Positions 42,852 through 51,945 of a stretch of 64,000 nt of DNA are shown here, piece after piece. Below the pieces are notes generated by a model. The model worked only from the letters and a program-made list of their open reading frames with translations, ran no database searches and had not been told where the DNA came from. The translations under genes were made by a program, and so were the position numbers. Source of the DNA: an uncultured Mediterraneibacter sp. (GTDB taxonomy: Bacteria > Bacillota > Clostridia > Lachnospirales > Lachnospiraceae); assembly GCF_944377805.1 (NCBI RefSeq), contig NZ_CALWFZ010000006.1, forward strand, positions 1 through 64,000, read 5' to 3'. Numbering within the stretch: position 1 is the first letter of the stretch; every line of letters starts with the position of its first letter.

Positions 42852-44284
42852 TCATCGCGGACGATGAATACTTTATCCGCCAGCGCATTAAGAAGATCAT
42901 TCCCTGGGAAAAGATGGATCTTACGTTCGCCGGAGAAGCAGAAAACGGAACACAGGTAATAAAACTTCTGCGGGAGACATCTGCCGACATCCTCCTTCTG
43001 GACATTAAAATGCCCCGGATGGATGGAATCGAAACAGCCAGATATATTTCTGAGCACTTCCCTCATGTTCATATTATTACACTGTCGGGGTATAATGATT
43101 TTGAATATGCGCGCTCCATGCTGCGCTTTGGGGTAAAAGAATATCTGCTTAAACCGGTGTCACCGGAAGAATTAGAAAATGTACTGTCAAGGTGCATTCA
43201 TTCTGTAAAGCATGAAAGATCAAAAGAAATGATTTTGAATCTTTATCTTGAATATGAAAAAACTCAGGCTCTCGAATCTGTGCGGAACGCTTCTTCCTCA
43301 TGGGAGGATTTCTGCGGAGCATATCCCGAGTTCGCCGGCTTCAGATACAGCTTTTTCTGCGCCTTCTTTCTGGAGAGCGGTTCCGCCGACCTGCCGGCCG
43401 GTATTGCCGCCGGTATCCGGGAATCGGGACTTCTCTGCTGTCACTGGCAGGACAGCGATTATATCTGTTTTATGCAGGTCTTTCTCTGTCACGAAAATGA
43501 GATCAAAACAGCGGACACAGTACTAAATGACTGCGTCCGCTGTCAGGATACATACACATATGTTGTCTGCGGAGATCCTTTCCCCGTAACAGAAAGTCAC
43601 GCGGAGCCGTACCGGCTTTGTTCCGCCGGGCTTATGAACCGCTATTTCCGGGACAAATCTGCCGTGGAAAGAGTGTCGGGAGCTCTCCCGCACACGGATT
43701 TCCGTGAAGAACTCAGGAAGCAGCGAAAGGCTCTTCCCCCACTGCTTAACAGTAAGGATGAAAGCCGCCTCCGGGATTACATGGACTCCCTTTTTGCTCT
43801 GGCAGACGAATGGAAAAGCCCTGAATTCATCCGTTTGACAGTTACTGAAATATTTACAATATACTTCATTTTCTCTGATGTATTCAAACATAACGGAGGC
43901 AGTATCAACGAGGTCGTCTCGTCTCTTCTGGACAGTGAATATTCGACAGCCGCGCTGAAAGAAGACTGCTTATCATACGGCCTGCAGTGTATACGGGAAA
44001 GCACCCTGGCTCCTTCCGACAGTCTTCTGTGCGGACGGGTCATCGAATATATCCGCAAAAACTATGCTGATACCTCCTTGTCCGTAGCCAAGATCGCCGC
44101 ACATTTTCAGCTGCATCCGACCTATCTGGGAAGCGTCTTTAAAAAAGCCGAACACAGTTCGCTCCTCCAGTATATCTCAGAAGTACGCATCGAGGAAGCG
44201 AAAAAGCTTCTTACCAAAACAGACATGAAAATATCTGAAATTGCCGAGAGCATTGGTTTCTCAGACATATATTATTTCAGCTAA
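42836..44284 (+). CDS. AraC-type (YesN-like) response regulator, truncated by an in-frame stop
   Basis: 482 residues as read. Receiver domain with ADDE and phospho-acceptor Asp56 (LLLDIKMP), Lys in YLLKPVSPEEL, a variable middle region and a C-terminal AraC DNA-binding domain (SVAKIAAHFQLHPTYLGSVFKK, then KMKISEIAESIGFSDIYYFS). A TAA at 44282-44284 interrupts it, but the same frame continues RFKKITGYTPKEYALKFS to a TAG at 44339-44341, the normal AraC ending. The missing part is half of the second recognition helix, so DNA binding is probably impaired. The likely ancestral codon is AAA (Lys). GGAGGAGGAG precedes the ATG at 42836. Confidence 0.88.
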   Translation: MAINLIIADDEYFIRQRIKKIIPWEKMDLTFAGEAENGTQVIKLLRETSADILLLDIKMPRMDGIETARYISEHFPHVHIITLSGYNDFEYARSMLRFGVKEYLLKPVSPEELENVLSRCIHSVKHERSKEMILNLYLEYEKTQALESVRNASSSWEDFCGAYPEFAGFRYSFFCAFFLESGSADLPAGIAAGIRESGLLCCHWQDSDYICFMQVFLCHENEIKTADTVLNDCVRCQDTYTYVVCGDPFPVTESHAEPYRLCSAGLMNRYFRDKSAVERVSGALPHTDFREELRKQRKALPPLLNSKDESRLRDYMDSLFALADEWKSPEFIRLTVTEIFTIYFIFSDVFKHNGGSINEVVSSLLDSEYSTAALKEDCLSYGLQCIRESTLAPSDSLLCGRVIEYIRKNYADTSLSVAKIAAHFQLHPTYLGSVFKKAEHSSLLQYISEVRIEEAKKLLTKTDMKISEIAESIGFSDIYYFS

Positions 44285-44350
44285 CGGTTCAAGAAAATCA
44301 CCGGATATACTCCGAAAGAATATGCGCTGAAATTCTCGTAGCATGCAGGG

Positions 44351-44611
44351 TTACCATCTCTTTTCCGCACCGGGGCAGTGCCGGATGGCCACTGCCGCCC
44401 GCATCTCCACGAAGCAGCCGCATATTCTGCACATGCCGTTAAGCAAGTGCCCGCATTGTCTGCACTCTGAAAGCCGCTCTTCATATTCTTTGCCGGAAAC
44501 TTTATCCTCTGCCGGAAGATTCGCGATGTATGTATACATATTCTGAAAATATTCCACCTCCGGCATGTCTCTTAAAAGACATTTTCTGCACACCCGCTGC
44601 ATTTCCGCCAT
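44351..44611 (-). CDS. DUF6171-family small cysteine-rich protein
   Basis: 86 residues with paired cysteines: CRKCLLRDM at the N-terminus, CRQCGHLLNGMCRICGCFVEMRAA and HCPGAEKRW at the C-terminus. This pattern matches the DUF6171 proteins of clostridia, which probably bind zinc; no function is known. The start at 44611 has GAGG eight bases upstream. It lies five bases after the GH51 gene and is likely co-transcribed, although unrelated in function. Confidence 0.8.
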   Translation of the reverse strand: MAEMQRVCRKCLLRDMPEVEYFQNMYTYIANLPAEDKVSGKEYEERLSECRQCGHLLNGMCRICGCFVEMRAAVAIRHCPGAEKRW

Positions 44612-44616
44612 TTTTC

Positions 44617-46119
44617 TTACCTCAATTCCAGATGGAGAACGCTGCATGCCGGAATCGTAAGACTCACGCCGTTTTCCGTTATCCTGGCGCCGTCGAATTT
44701 TTTCACCCGGACATGATCCGGATCTTCAAATGTGTTCATGGCGTGCATCTCATCCGACACGATCTCTCCTCTTATTTCGCTGACTTTCCGGTCAACAATG
44801 TGTGCGTCAATATCATAGCTCTCATCTGCCGAAAGATTTGTCAGCGTTATATGAAGCGCGCCGTCTCCATCTACAGAAACCGACTCGGTCAGATTCGGCA
44901 TCTTCCATTCATCCTCATCTCCGATAGTCTCCGTCTCTATACTGCTGTCCACAAGCTCGGCGTCCTGATGATACTTATACATGTCAAACACATGGTATGT
45001 CGGAGTTTTTATCATCTTGTCCCCTTCTGTCAGAATCACCGCCTGTAATACATTGACAATCTGAGCCAGATTCGCCATCTTTACCCGGTCGCTGTGCTTA
45101 TTGAATATATTCAGCGTGATCCCCGCCACGAGGGCGTCTCTTATCGTATTCTGCTGGTAGAGGAAGCCCGGATTCGTTCCCGGTTCACATGTAAACCATG
45201 TTCCCCACTCGTCCACGATCATCCCGATCTTTTTCTCCGGGTCATACTGATCCATGATCGCACCGTGGCGCCGGATGAGTTCATCCATAAACAGAGCCTT
45301 ATTCAGAGTCTTGTACCACACTTTTTTGTCAAAGTCCGTGGCGCTTCCCTTTGTCTCCCAGCCTTCGGGATGAACATAGTAATGAAGTGACAGGCCATCC
45401 ATAAATCCGTGCTGGAAAGGAAGAGAATGACTGAAACATGTCTTGAGGACTCCCTCTGTCCACTCGTAGTCGTCCACATTTGCTCCACAGCATATTTTCT
45501 GAATATGGTGATCCGCCTTATAATCGCGAACATAAGTCTGGTATCTGCGGTACTCATTCGCGTAAAAGTCAGGATTCATATTGCCGCCGCATCCCCAGTT
45601 CTCGTTTCCAACGCCAAAGAAATCTACTTTCCACGGATCTTTATGTCCGTTTTTCTCCCGCTGTTCAGCCATCGGAGACACCCCTTCAAAGGTCATGTAT
45701 TCCACCCATTCGGACATTTCCTGCACCGTACCGCTCCCGAGATTGCCGTTGATGTATGTCTCACAGCCGAGCTGACGGCACAGTTCAAAAAATTCATGAG
45801 TTCCGAAACTGTTGTCCTCAACAACGCCGCCCCAGTGTGTGTTGACGATCTTCTTCCGGCCTTCCTTCGGGCCGATTCCGTCTTTCCAGTGATATTCATC
45901 CGCAAAGCATCCGCCCGGCCAGCGCAGCACCGGAATTTTGATCGCCTTTAAGGCCTCCACCACGTCGGTACGCATACCGTTTACATTTTTAATAGGAGAA
46001 TTCTCCCCCACATAAATCCCTTCATAGATACATCTTCCGAGGTGCTCCGAAAAATGTCCGTAGATCTGTCTGTTGATCCTGCTCAGTTTCCTGTTCGGGT
46101 TTATTACCATTTTCGCCAT
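44617..46119 (-). CDS. Intracellular alpha-L-arabinofuranosidase (GH51)
   Basis: 500 residues without signal peptide. The family acid/base Glu173 lies in [13 protein letters not shown] and the nucleophile Glu304 in [30 protein letters not shown] is a strongly conserved GH51 stretch. A beta-sandwich domain ends the protein. It releases arabinose from imported arabino-oligosaccharides. Last large gene of the arabinan operon. Confidence 0.95.
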   Translation of the reverse strand: MAKMVINPNRKLSRINRQIYGHFSEHLGRCIYEGIYVGENSPIKNVNGMRTDVVEALKAIKIPVLRWPGGCFADEYHWKDGIGPKEGRKKIVNTHWGGVVEDNSFGTHEFFELCRQLGCETYINGNLGSGTVQEMSEWVEYMTFEGVSPMAEQREKNGHKDPWKVDFFGVGNENWGCGGNMNPDFYANEYRRYQTYVRDYKADHHIQKICCGANVDDYEWTEGVLKTCFSHSLPFQHGFMDGLSLHYYVHPEGWETKGSATDFDKKVWYKTLNKALFMDELIRRHGAIMDQYDPEKKIGMIVDEWGTWFTCEPGTNPGFLYQQNTIRDALVAGITLNIFNKHSDRVKMANLAQIVNVLQAVILTEGDKMIKTPTYHVFDMYKYHQDAELVDSSIETETIGDEDEWKMPNLTESVSVDGDGALHITLTNLSADESYDIDAHIVDRKVSEIRGEIVSDEMHAMNTFEDPDHVRVKKFDGARITENGVSLTIPACSVLHLELR

Positions 46120-46193
46120 TTTTCTGTCTCCTGTTCTTAATTCTTTGTATTCCGCCTGCTATTTCGCAGGATATACGCGATATTAATTCCCGG

Positions 46194-47654
46194 CTACCCG
46201 ATCGCGTCAAGGCCGCTTCCCCATATGGAGACGCCCGTCTCGGCGCACACCGCCGTAAATGTCATGACATATTTTTTTCCGTTTTCATCCCACTGTTTTA
46301 AAAATACGCCTTTATAAGTATCCCCGTCTATTGTCAGACGCGCTTCGTATTCCCCTGCCAGTTCCCATGTACCTTCGGCAGCTCCGCTGATCTTCCCGTT
46401 TTTGTTCAGTTCAATCTCCTCGGATTCCTTCATGTCTGCCGAAATGTCTCGTCCGTGACTGATCAGCTTGTAAGTTCCGGCAAGATCGTTCCTGTCGCAC
46501 GGTTCGGCCGTTTCCTCCGCGTACCGGTAGGGCGCTATGACCGGCCAGCCGTCTTCGTTAAAGAACATCTGGTGTACCCGCACCTGGTGCTCTTCCCCGC
46601 TGCTTTCAAACCTTGTGTGATAGATAATGAAATATTTACCGGTTTCCTCCTGATACAGGCAGGAATTGTGTCCCGGAGAGAGATAGCCGAGGCGGTCTTC
46701 CCCTTCCTCTCCCTCTTTCCAGACGAACTTATATCCGCCCATCAGTTTTGTTCCATACTGTTCGGCAGTGATGTCGCTGAACGAGGAACCGGACGGCCCT
46801 TTGCAGTCGGTCATCTCCTGCCCCATAGAGTCCACATAGGGCCCGTTCGGGTTTTCGGAACGGCATACCCGGATATTATATCCCCCGTCCGAATCCAGAC
46901 CGCCAAAAGACAGGAACATGTAATAGTAACCTGTGTCCTCGTTATAGATCACATAAGGCGCCTCTATTCTGAGGTGATTGCCTCCAAGAAGTTTTTCTCC
47001 ATATCCGCTCTCCAGGGGCAGCCCGGTATCAGGATCCATCTCTTTGATGAAAATGCCGCCGGAATAGGAGCCGTAAATCATCCACAGCCTTCCGTCCGCA
47101 TCATAGAATACATTGGGATCCACTGCATTCGGATCTGTCGTGGCCTGATAAAGGTTGCCGTCTTCATCGTCTTCACCCGCGTCCATTCCCGATCGCAGCA
47201 TGAGGCCCTCGTTTTCATACGGGCCCGCCACGCCATCCGAGACCGCCGTTCCCAGGCAGGAGACCGGCGCGTCCCCCTGACAGTTGCAATAATACAGGTG
47301 ATACTTACCATCATTTAGTTTTGCCACATCCGGCGCCCAGAACGTGTTGCTGTGCGACCACTCAAAGGCGTCTTTCATTACATTATAAACATCCGGGATG
47401 ATCTCATTGTCATTTTTTACCCCCTGGTTCACATAAGTCCAGTTCATCAGGTCATCAGTCTTCGCCACAGCAAGGTGGGAGCCGAAAATATAGTAGCTCC
47501 CGTCCTCCCCCTGAACAACGGACGGATCGTGAACGGACACTTCGTCAAATTCTTTTTCTACCGGCGTGTCCGCTTTGAGCTTTTCCTGTTTCCCGCACGC
47601 CGACATTCCCACGCATAGAAGCGCCAGCGCACATGCCAATACTCTTCTCACCAT
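46194..47654 (-). CDS. Secreted GH43 arabinanase-like lipoprotein
   Basis: 486 residues. Lipobox VGMSAC near residues 15-20 indicates attachment to the outer face of the membrane. The five-bladed GH43 domain shows VHDPSVVQGEDGSYYIFGSH (base Asp), NAVDPNVFYDADGRLW (Asp) and RIEAPYVIYNEDTGYYYMF (acid Glu), like arabinan endo-1,5-alpha-L-arabinosidases. A C-terminal lipocalin-like beta domain follows (about 390-480). It would cut arabinan outside the cell for the ABC importer. Confidence 0.9.
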   Translation of the reverse strand: MVRRVLACALALLCVGMSACGKQEKLKADTPVEKEFDEVSVHDPSVVQGEDGSYYIFGSHLAVAKTDDLMNWTYVNQGVKNDNEIIPDVYNVMKDAFEWSHSNTFWAPDVAKLNDGKYHLYYCNCQGDAPVSCLGTAVSDGVAGPYENEGLMLRSGMDAGEDDEDGNLYQATTDPNAVDPNVFYDADGRLWMIYGSYSGGIFIKEMDPDTGLPLESGYGEKLLGGNHLRIEAPYVIYNEDTGYYYMFLSFGGLDSDGGYNIRVCRSENPNGPYVDSMGQEMTDCKGPSGSSFSDITAEQYGTKLMGGYKFVWKEGEEGEDRLGYLSPGHNSCLYQEETGKYFIIYHTRFESSGEEHQVRVHQMFFNEDGWPVIAPYRYAEETAEPCDRNDLAGTYKLISHGRDISADMKESEEIELNKNGKISGAAEGTWELAGEYEARLTIDGDTYKGVFLKQWDENGKKYVMTFTAVCAETGVSIWGSGLDAIG

Positions 47655-47680
47655 TTTCTCTTTCTTCCTCCGGGTATAAA

Positions 47681-47732
47681 AATACAGCGGTTCAGCCCCG
47701 CAGTTTCCCGCAGGTATCTGAGCCGCTGTATT
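47681..47732 (-). terminator. Hairpin between the ArsR-type gene and the GH43 lipoprotein gene
   Basis: AATACAGCGGTTCAG pairs with CTGAGCCGCTGTATT (one mismatch) around a 22-base loop, with T-rich sequence on both sides. It lies only 26 bases before the GH43 start, so that gene depends on read-through or a promoter within the hairpin. Confidence 0.6.
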
Positions 47733-47763
47733 TTGCTGTTATTTTTATACTCTGTTATGCCTG

Positions 47764-48684
47764 TCACATCGGACTGTAAGCGATACGGACCTTGATGTCC
47801 TGGTTATAGTTTCCGAATCCGCTTCCGAATATCGTCAGGCCGCCCACATTCTTCGCGTCCTCCTCAACCTGGAACTTGAATCGAATCGTACTTTTATAGT
47901 CCAGGTTAAACCGGTTTATATCTACATCGGATATTTTCAGTCCGTCCACAAACGTCCCTTTTTTATTAATTACAATCATTTTGAGCAGACCGTACTGATT
48001 CCAGTTGGGGAACCACCAGTCAGGAGTAAAAATCCCCTGCACATCGCCGTAGTCTCCCGGACTCGTCCACGTTCCGATCTTCACATCGTTTAAATAGAAG
48101 GAAATATCGGATGGCCAGTCATTATTGATTCCCGGCGCTTCCGAACTGATCTCCAGCGAAAGTGTGATCTGATCAATCTTCGTGGCGCTCGGCAGCAGAT
48201 TCGGTATGAGATACTCAATATACCCTTTCGTAAACCAGAGAATCCGCGCCTTAATCCTGTCCGGGTGGGCGAAGTATCTCGGATCGTCCACTTCCCCTAT
48301 AAGCGCCTTATCTGTCGCCAGTCCGCAGGTCGGGTATACTTCATAATTAGAATAATACCCTACGCTGACCTCAGTGTTATATATATTATTCTCATCTTCC
48401 GTCTCATAGTCGCCAATCTCAAAAAGAATTTTATCGATCGCCACCCGGCACAGTTTCTGATTGCCATGCCCGCCGCGCTCCGCCAGAACCTGAATGATTC
48501 CGCTTTCCTCCAGTTTCTTGACATGGCTGGTGAGCGCGCCGTTTGTAATACCGAGAGCCGAGGCCAGTTCATTCATATTCATCTCGCGGTTTTCCAGGAG
48601 TAGTTTCACAATATTGATCCTCAATTCGGAGCCCAGTGCTTTGAACACCGGAAGTCCCTCATCCAGATTCTTTATGTGCAACAT
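47764..48684 (-). CDS. ArsR-type winged-helix regulator with large C-terminal domain
   Basis: 306 residues. Residues 10-85 form an ArsR/SmtB winged helix (FKALGSELRINIVKLLLE, ELASALGITNGALTSHVKKLEESG). No metal-binding cysteine pattern is seen in the helix. The C-terminal ~200 residues look like a beta-sandwich, rich in Trp/Tyr (NDWPSDISFYLNDVKIGTWTS; PDWWFPNWNQYG), suggesting a ligand domain for sugar sensing. It sits in the middle of the arabinan locus and its start is preceded by a palindrome, so it probably controls the locus (inference). Confidence 0.82.
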   Translation of the reverse strand: MLHIKNLDEGLPVFKALGSELRINIVKLLLENREMNMNELASALGITNGALTSHVKKLEESGIIQVLAERGGHGNQKLCRVAIDKILFEIGDYETEDENNIYNTEVSVGYYSNYEVYPTCGLATDKALIGEVDDPRYFAHPDRIKARILWFTKGYIEYLIPNLLPSATKIDQITLSLEISSEAPGINNDWPSDISFYLNDVKIGTWTSPGDYGDVQGIFTPDWWFPNWNQYGLLKMIVINKKGTFVDGLKISDVDINRFNLDYKSTIRFKFQVEEDAKNVGGLTIFGSGFGNYNQDIKVRIAYSPM

Positions 48685-48716
48685 TGCTTTTTCCCACTTT
48701 CCAGATAACTTTATTA

Positions 48717-48734
48717 TTTTAGATTTGTCTAAAA
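48717..48734. promoter_or_regulatory. Palindrome upstream of the ArsR-type gene
   Basis: TTTTAGA-N4-TCTAAAA, perfect 7-bp arms, 33 bases before the ArsR-type start and overlapping the stop of the preceding GH43 gene. ArsR family proteins bind such AT-rich dyads; related TCTAAATAT half-sites occur at 53439 and 54648. Confidence 0.5.
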
Positions 48735-50060
48735 TTTACTATACATGAATTTTTTCCAATATGCAAGCCCCGAATTGTTGACTCCCGTGACAGCCGCAAC
48801 GTCGCCGCCATTTTCAAAATCCTGACATCTGTATATCACACACTCTCCCGGCAGTGCGTCGCTGGTCTCAGCATTTTCTTCATGCGAAATCCGCATGCCG
48901 TTATCTCCCTCCTCAAACGTCACGCCTTCACCGGTTCCCGTAAGCCTGTCCGGAGAAAGCGGCTCAAACTTTTCTCCCTGATAAGGCTCCGGGCCAAGCA
49001 CAGGCCAGTCGTTTACAAAAAACATGGGGCGCACCATCATGTAATGAATCTCATAGCTTGCGCGCTCCATCTCCTCATCATAATCCCTGTTTACAGATGC
49101 CCCGTCACGGAAGTGATGAACAAAAAAATATCGCTCCGACACCGGATCATAAAAAGGAACCCCGTGTCCGGGGCCTCTGATTCCGCCCCACTCCCATCCG
49201 TTTCCGGTAAATTTTACGTTGGGATTTTCCGAGCGGAAGCAATAGCTCCCCGCAATCTTAAGCCCCATAGAGCATTCCATCAGATCCCGGCCTTTCACAT
49301 CGAGATAGGGGCCTGTTATGCTGCGGCTTCTGCCCGCCCGTATGTCATAGTCATCGCCCAGCCATCCGTAGGACTGAAACAGATAATAATATCCTGTTTC
49401 CGGCACATAGATGACCGCGGCGCCCTCCGGTCCGTCTGTCACCGCATCCGGCGATTTTCTTGAGATACATTTTCCAAGGCTCCGGGGATCCCGATCCGCC
49501 GGCATTCCCGTGTCCGGATCCAGCTCCTTTACATAAATCCCTCCGAAAAAGGAGCCGTATATAAGCCAGCATTTCTCTTCATCCCACACGATATGAGGAT
49601 CTATCCCATTGGGATATGTATCGTCGGTTCCCCATGTGTCCATGACGACCCCTCTGTTCTCAAACGGGCCCAGCGGATCATCCGACACTGCCAGCCAGAT
49701 CCGTGATTCTGAACTCCCGAAAGCTTTTGTGGCCGAGTAATACATTCTGTATTCCCCGTTTACATATTCTGTAAACGGGGCCCAGAATCCCGGCGCCTCC
49801 GGGTAATTTCCGTTATCCGCCGCCTCTCTTACGGCTTTCTCCGACAGCACCGTTCCCTCGTATCTGAAACGGACAAGGTCTTCCGAGCAGCGGACCGGAA
49901 TTCCCTTTTCCTTATCAAGTCCCGATTCCGGGCGGTACACATCCGTACTGTAGGAGTAATACTTCCGGCTTACCGGATCCCACATCATGGAAGGATCATG
50001 AGACCACACTGCCGGATTCTCCCTGACATTCGTGTCATTTAACCGAATCGTTCTGTCCAT
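48729..50060 (-). CDS. Intracellular GH43 arabinanase/arabinosidase
   Basis: 443 residues, no signal peptide. Catalytic signatures: VWSHDPSMMWDPVSRKYY (base Asp), YPNGIDPHIVWDEEKCWLIYGSF (Asp) and DGPEGAAVIYVPETGYYY (acid Glu). GPGHGVPFYDPVSERYFFVHHF contains the metal-near His common in endo-arabinanases. It likely degrades imported arabino-oligosaccharides. 24 bases after the permease gene. Confidence 0.9.
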   Translation of the reverse strand: MDRTIRLNDTNVRENPAVWSHDPSMMWDPVSRKYYSYSTDVYRPESGLDKEKGIPVRCSEDLVRFRYEGTVLSEKAVREAADNGNYPEAPGFWAPFTEYVNGEYRMYYSATKAFGSSESRIWLAVSDDPLGPFENRGVVMDTWGTDDTYPNGIDPHIVWDEEKCWLIYGSFFGGIYVKELDPDTGMPADRDPRSLGKCISRKSPDAVTDGPEGAAVIYVPETGYYYLFQSYGWLGDDYDIRAGRSRSITGPYLDVKGRDLMECSMGLKIAGSYCFRSENPNVKFTGNGWEWGGIRGPGHGVPFYDPVSERYFFVHHFRDGASVNRDYDEEMERASYEIHYMMVRPMFFVNDWPVLGPEPYQGEKFEPLSPDRLTGTGEGVTFEEGDNGMRISHEENAETSDALPGECVIYRCQDFENGGDVAAVTGVNNSGLAYWKKFMYSKF

Positions 50061-50084
50061 GTTTATTCCTCTGTATGCCTCGTA

Positions 50085-50954
50085 TTATCCTTTCACTCCC
50101 GATACAGCCATCGACTCAATAATATACCGCTGGAAGAAAAAGAACAGGAGCAGAGTCGGCAGTATCGCCAGCACCGACGCCGCCATTATCAGCGGGTAAT
50201 CGCTGTTCACCGCATAGTACGCATTGAAAGAGCGGATGACAACCTGAAGGGTGAACCACTCTTCGTTCTGAATGAAGATCGTCGGAGCGAGGTAGTCATT
50301 CCAGATTCCCATAAACCACAGGATCAGCTGCGTCATCAGCGCTCCTTTCATGAGCGGCAGGAATATTTTATAGTACATTCTGAAGAACCCGCATCCGTCG
50401 ATTTTCGCCGCCTCTACGATTGAGTCCGGCACACTGGTCAGATTCTGCCGCAGGAAGAAGATAATGCTGACATTTCCGAAGAGTCCGGGAATAATCAGCG
50501 GAAGAAGACTGTTCGTCCAGCCCATCTTCGTAAACATCACATACTGCGGAATCATTACAACCGCGAAGGGAATCATCATTGTAGCCAGAAGTCCCAGAAA
50601 GATGCCGTTCTTTCCTTTAAATTTAAGCTTGCTGAAGGAAAACGCAGCGAGGGAAGATGTGAAACCTCCCACGAGCAGCACCGGAGCCGCGACCATCAGC
50701 GTGTTGCGCAGACCGCGCAAAAATTCCGGTTTCTGAAGCACTTCCGTATATTTTCCAAATCTCCACGGATCAGGAATGATACTGAAATTCGCGGAGAGGA
50801 TCTGATTCTTCGTCATAAATGAGCTCAGAACCATATAGACCAGCGGAAACACCATAACGATCGCGCCTATGAGAAGGAGAGCGAAAACAACCCCATCCAC
50901 AATTCTGGCTTTTTTCGTTTTAACTTCCGAACTCTTTTCATCAAGATTCGCCAT
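50085..50954 (-). CDS. Sugar ABC transporter permease, MalG type (arabinan locus)
   Basis: 289 residues, six helices, EAA loop VEAAKIDGCGFFRMYYKIFLP. Pairs with the permease 12 bases upstream; again no ATPase gene nearby. Confidence 0.92.
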   Translation of the reverse strand: MANLDEKSSEVKTKKARIVDGVVFALLLIGAIVMVFPLVYMVLSSFMTKNQILSANFSIIPDPWRFGKYTEVLQKPEFLRGLRNTLMVAAPVLLVGGFTSSLAAFSFSKLKFKGKNGIFLGLLATMMIPFAVVMIPQYVMFTKMGWTNSLLPLIIPGLFGNVSIIFFLRQNLTSVPDSIVEAAKIDGCGFFRMYYKIFLPLMKGALMTQLILWFMGIWNDYLAPTIFIQNEEWFTLQVVIRSFNAYYAVNSDYPLIMAASVLAILPTLLLFFFFQRYIIESMAVSGVKG

Positions 50955-50966
50955 ATCTCCAACCCC

Positions 50967-51893
50967 CTATTCGATCGTTTTGACCCATTTATCCTGAACT
51001 TTAAAGTTGATCGCCGTAACGATGAAAATAAAGATAGCCAGAATAAACGCCATAGCCGAACCATATCCCATCTGATTATTTCCAAACGCCTTGTCGTACA
51101 GGTAAAATACAACCGTCGCGGCACTGTAGTTCAGTCCTCCGGTCGGAACCATAACGAGAACTTCCACGAACACCTGGAATCCGCCGATCAGGCCTGTGAT
51201 AAGCAGATAGAACGTAACCGGAGATACAAGCGGTATCGTAATATATCTGAACAGGTTAAAACCGCTCGCACCATCTATTTTAGCCGCTTCATAGTAATCT
51301 CTCGGAATACTCTGCAGGCCGGACAGATACAGAATGACCGAACCTCCCAGTCCTTTCCAGACCATGAAAATGATCAGGGATACTTTCACCCAGAATTCAT
51401 CTCCCAGCCAGTTCGGCCCATGCATCCCCGTCAGGGTTTTAATCATACTGTTCAGCAGGCCGTAGTCATAGTTAAACACCCACATCCACAGAATCGCAAC
51501 CGCGACAAGAGATGACACGACCGGAACATAATACAACGTTCGCAGTACTTTGATGCCGCGGATTTTCCTGTTCATTCCCACTGCAATGATAAGTGCCAGA
51601 ATCATCCCGACCGGGATGCCGATCATATAGATCACCGTATTGAGCAGCACCTTCCAGAACTTCTCGTCTCCCAGAAGTTTTATGTAGTTTTCCGCTCCCA
51701 CAAAGTTATCCATCATATTATTCATGCCGTTCCATTTCGTCAGGCTGGCAATAAATGCAAATACAATGGGAAACGCCATGAAGATCAGAAAACCGATGAA
51801 CGGAGGAGACACAAACGCAAGCCCCCAGCAGTGCTCTTTTAATTCGGCTTTATTCATCTTTTTCTTAACGGGTTTTACTTTTGTTTCGCTCAT
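50967..51893 (-). CDS. Sugar ABC transporter permease, MalF type (arabinan locus)
   Basis: 308 residues, six helices, EAA loop YEAAKIDGASGFNLFRYITIPL. The ATG at 51893 has GGAGG eight bases upstream; the earlier in-frame ATG at 51944 would overlap the hairpin after the binding-protein gene. Confidence 0.92.
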   Translation of the reverse strand: MSETKVKPVKKKMNKAELKEHCWGLAFVSPPFIGFLIFMAFPIVFAFIASLTKWNGMNNMMDNFVGAENYIKLLGDEKFWKVLLNTVIYMIGIPVGMILALIIAVGMNRKIRGIKVLRTLYYVPVVSSLVAVAILWMWVFNYDYGLLNSMIKTLTGMHGPNWLGDEFWVKVSLIIFMVWKGLGGSVILYLSGLQSIPRDYYEAAKIDGASGFNLFRYITIPLVSPVTFYLLITGLIGGFQVFVEVLVMVPTGGLNYSAATVVFYLYDKAFGNNQMGYGSAMAFILAIFIFIVTAINFKVQDKWVKTIE

Positions 51894-51909
51894 ACCATCT
51901 ACCTCCGGA

Positions 51910-51938
51910 CCGGGAACCGCATTATACACGGTTCCCGG
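51910..51938 (-). terminator. Intercistronic hairpin after the binding-protein gene (arabinan locus)
   Basis: 10 perfect pairs (CCGGGAACCG/CGGTTCCCGG), 9-base loop, starting seven bases after the binding-protein stop; the permease ribosome binding site follows directly. No T-run, so mRNA stabilisation is likelier than termination. Confidence 0.6.
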
Positions 51939-51945
51939 CCGCAAT

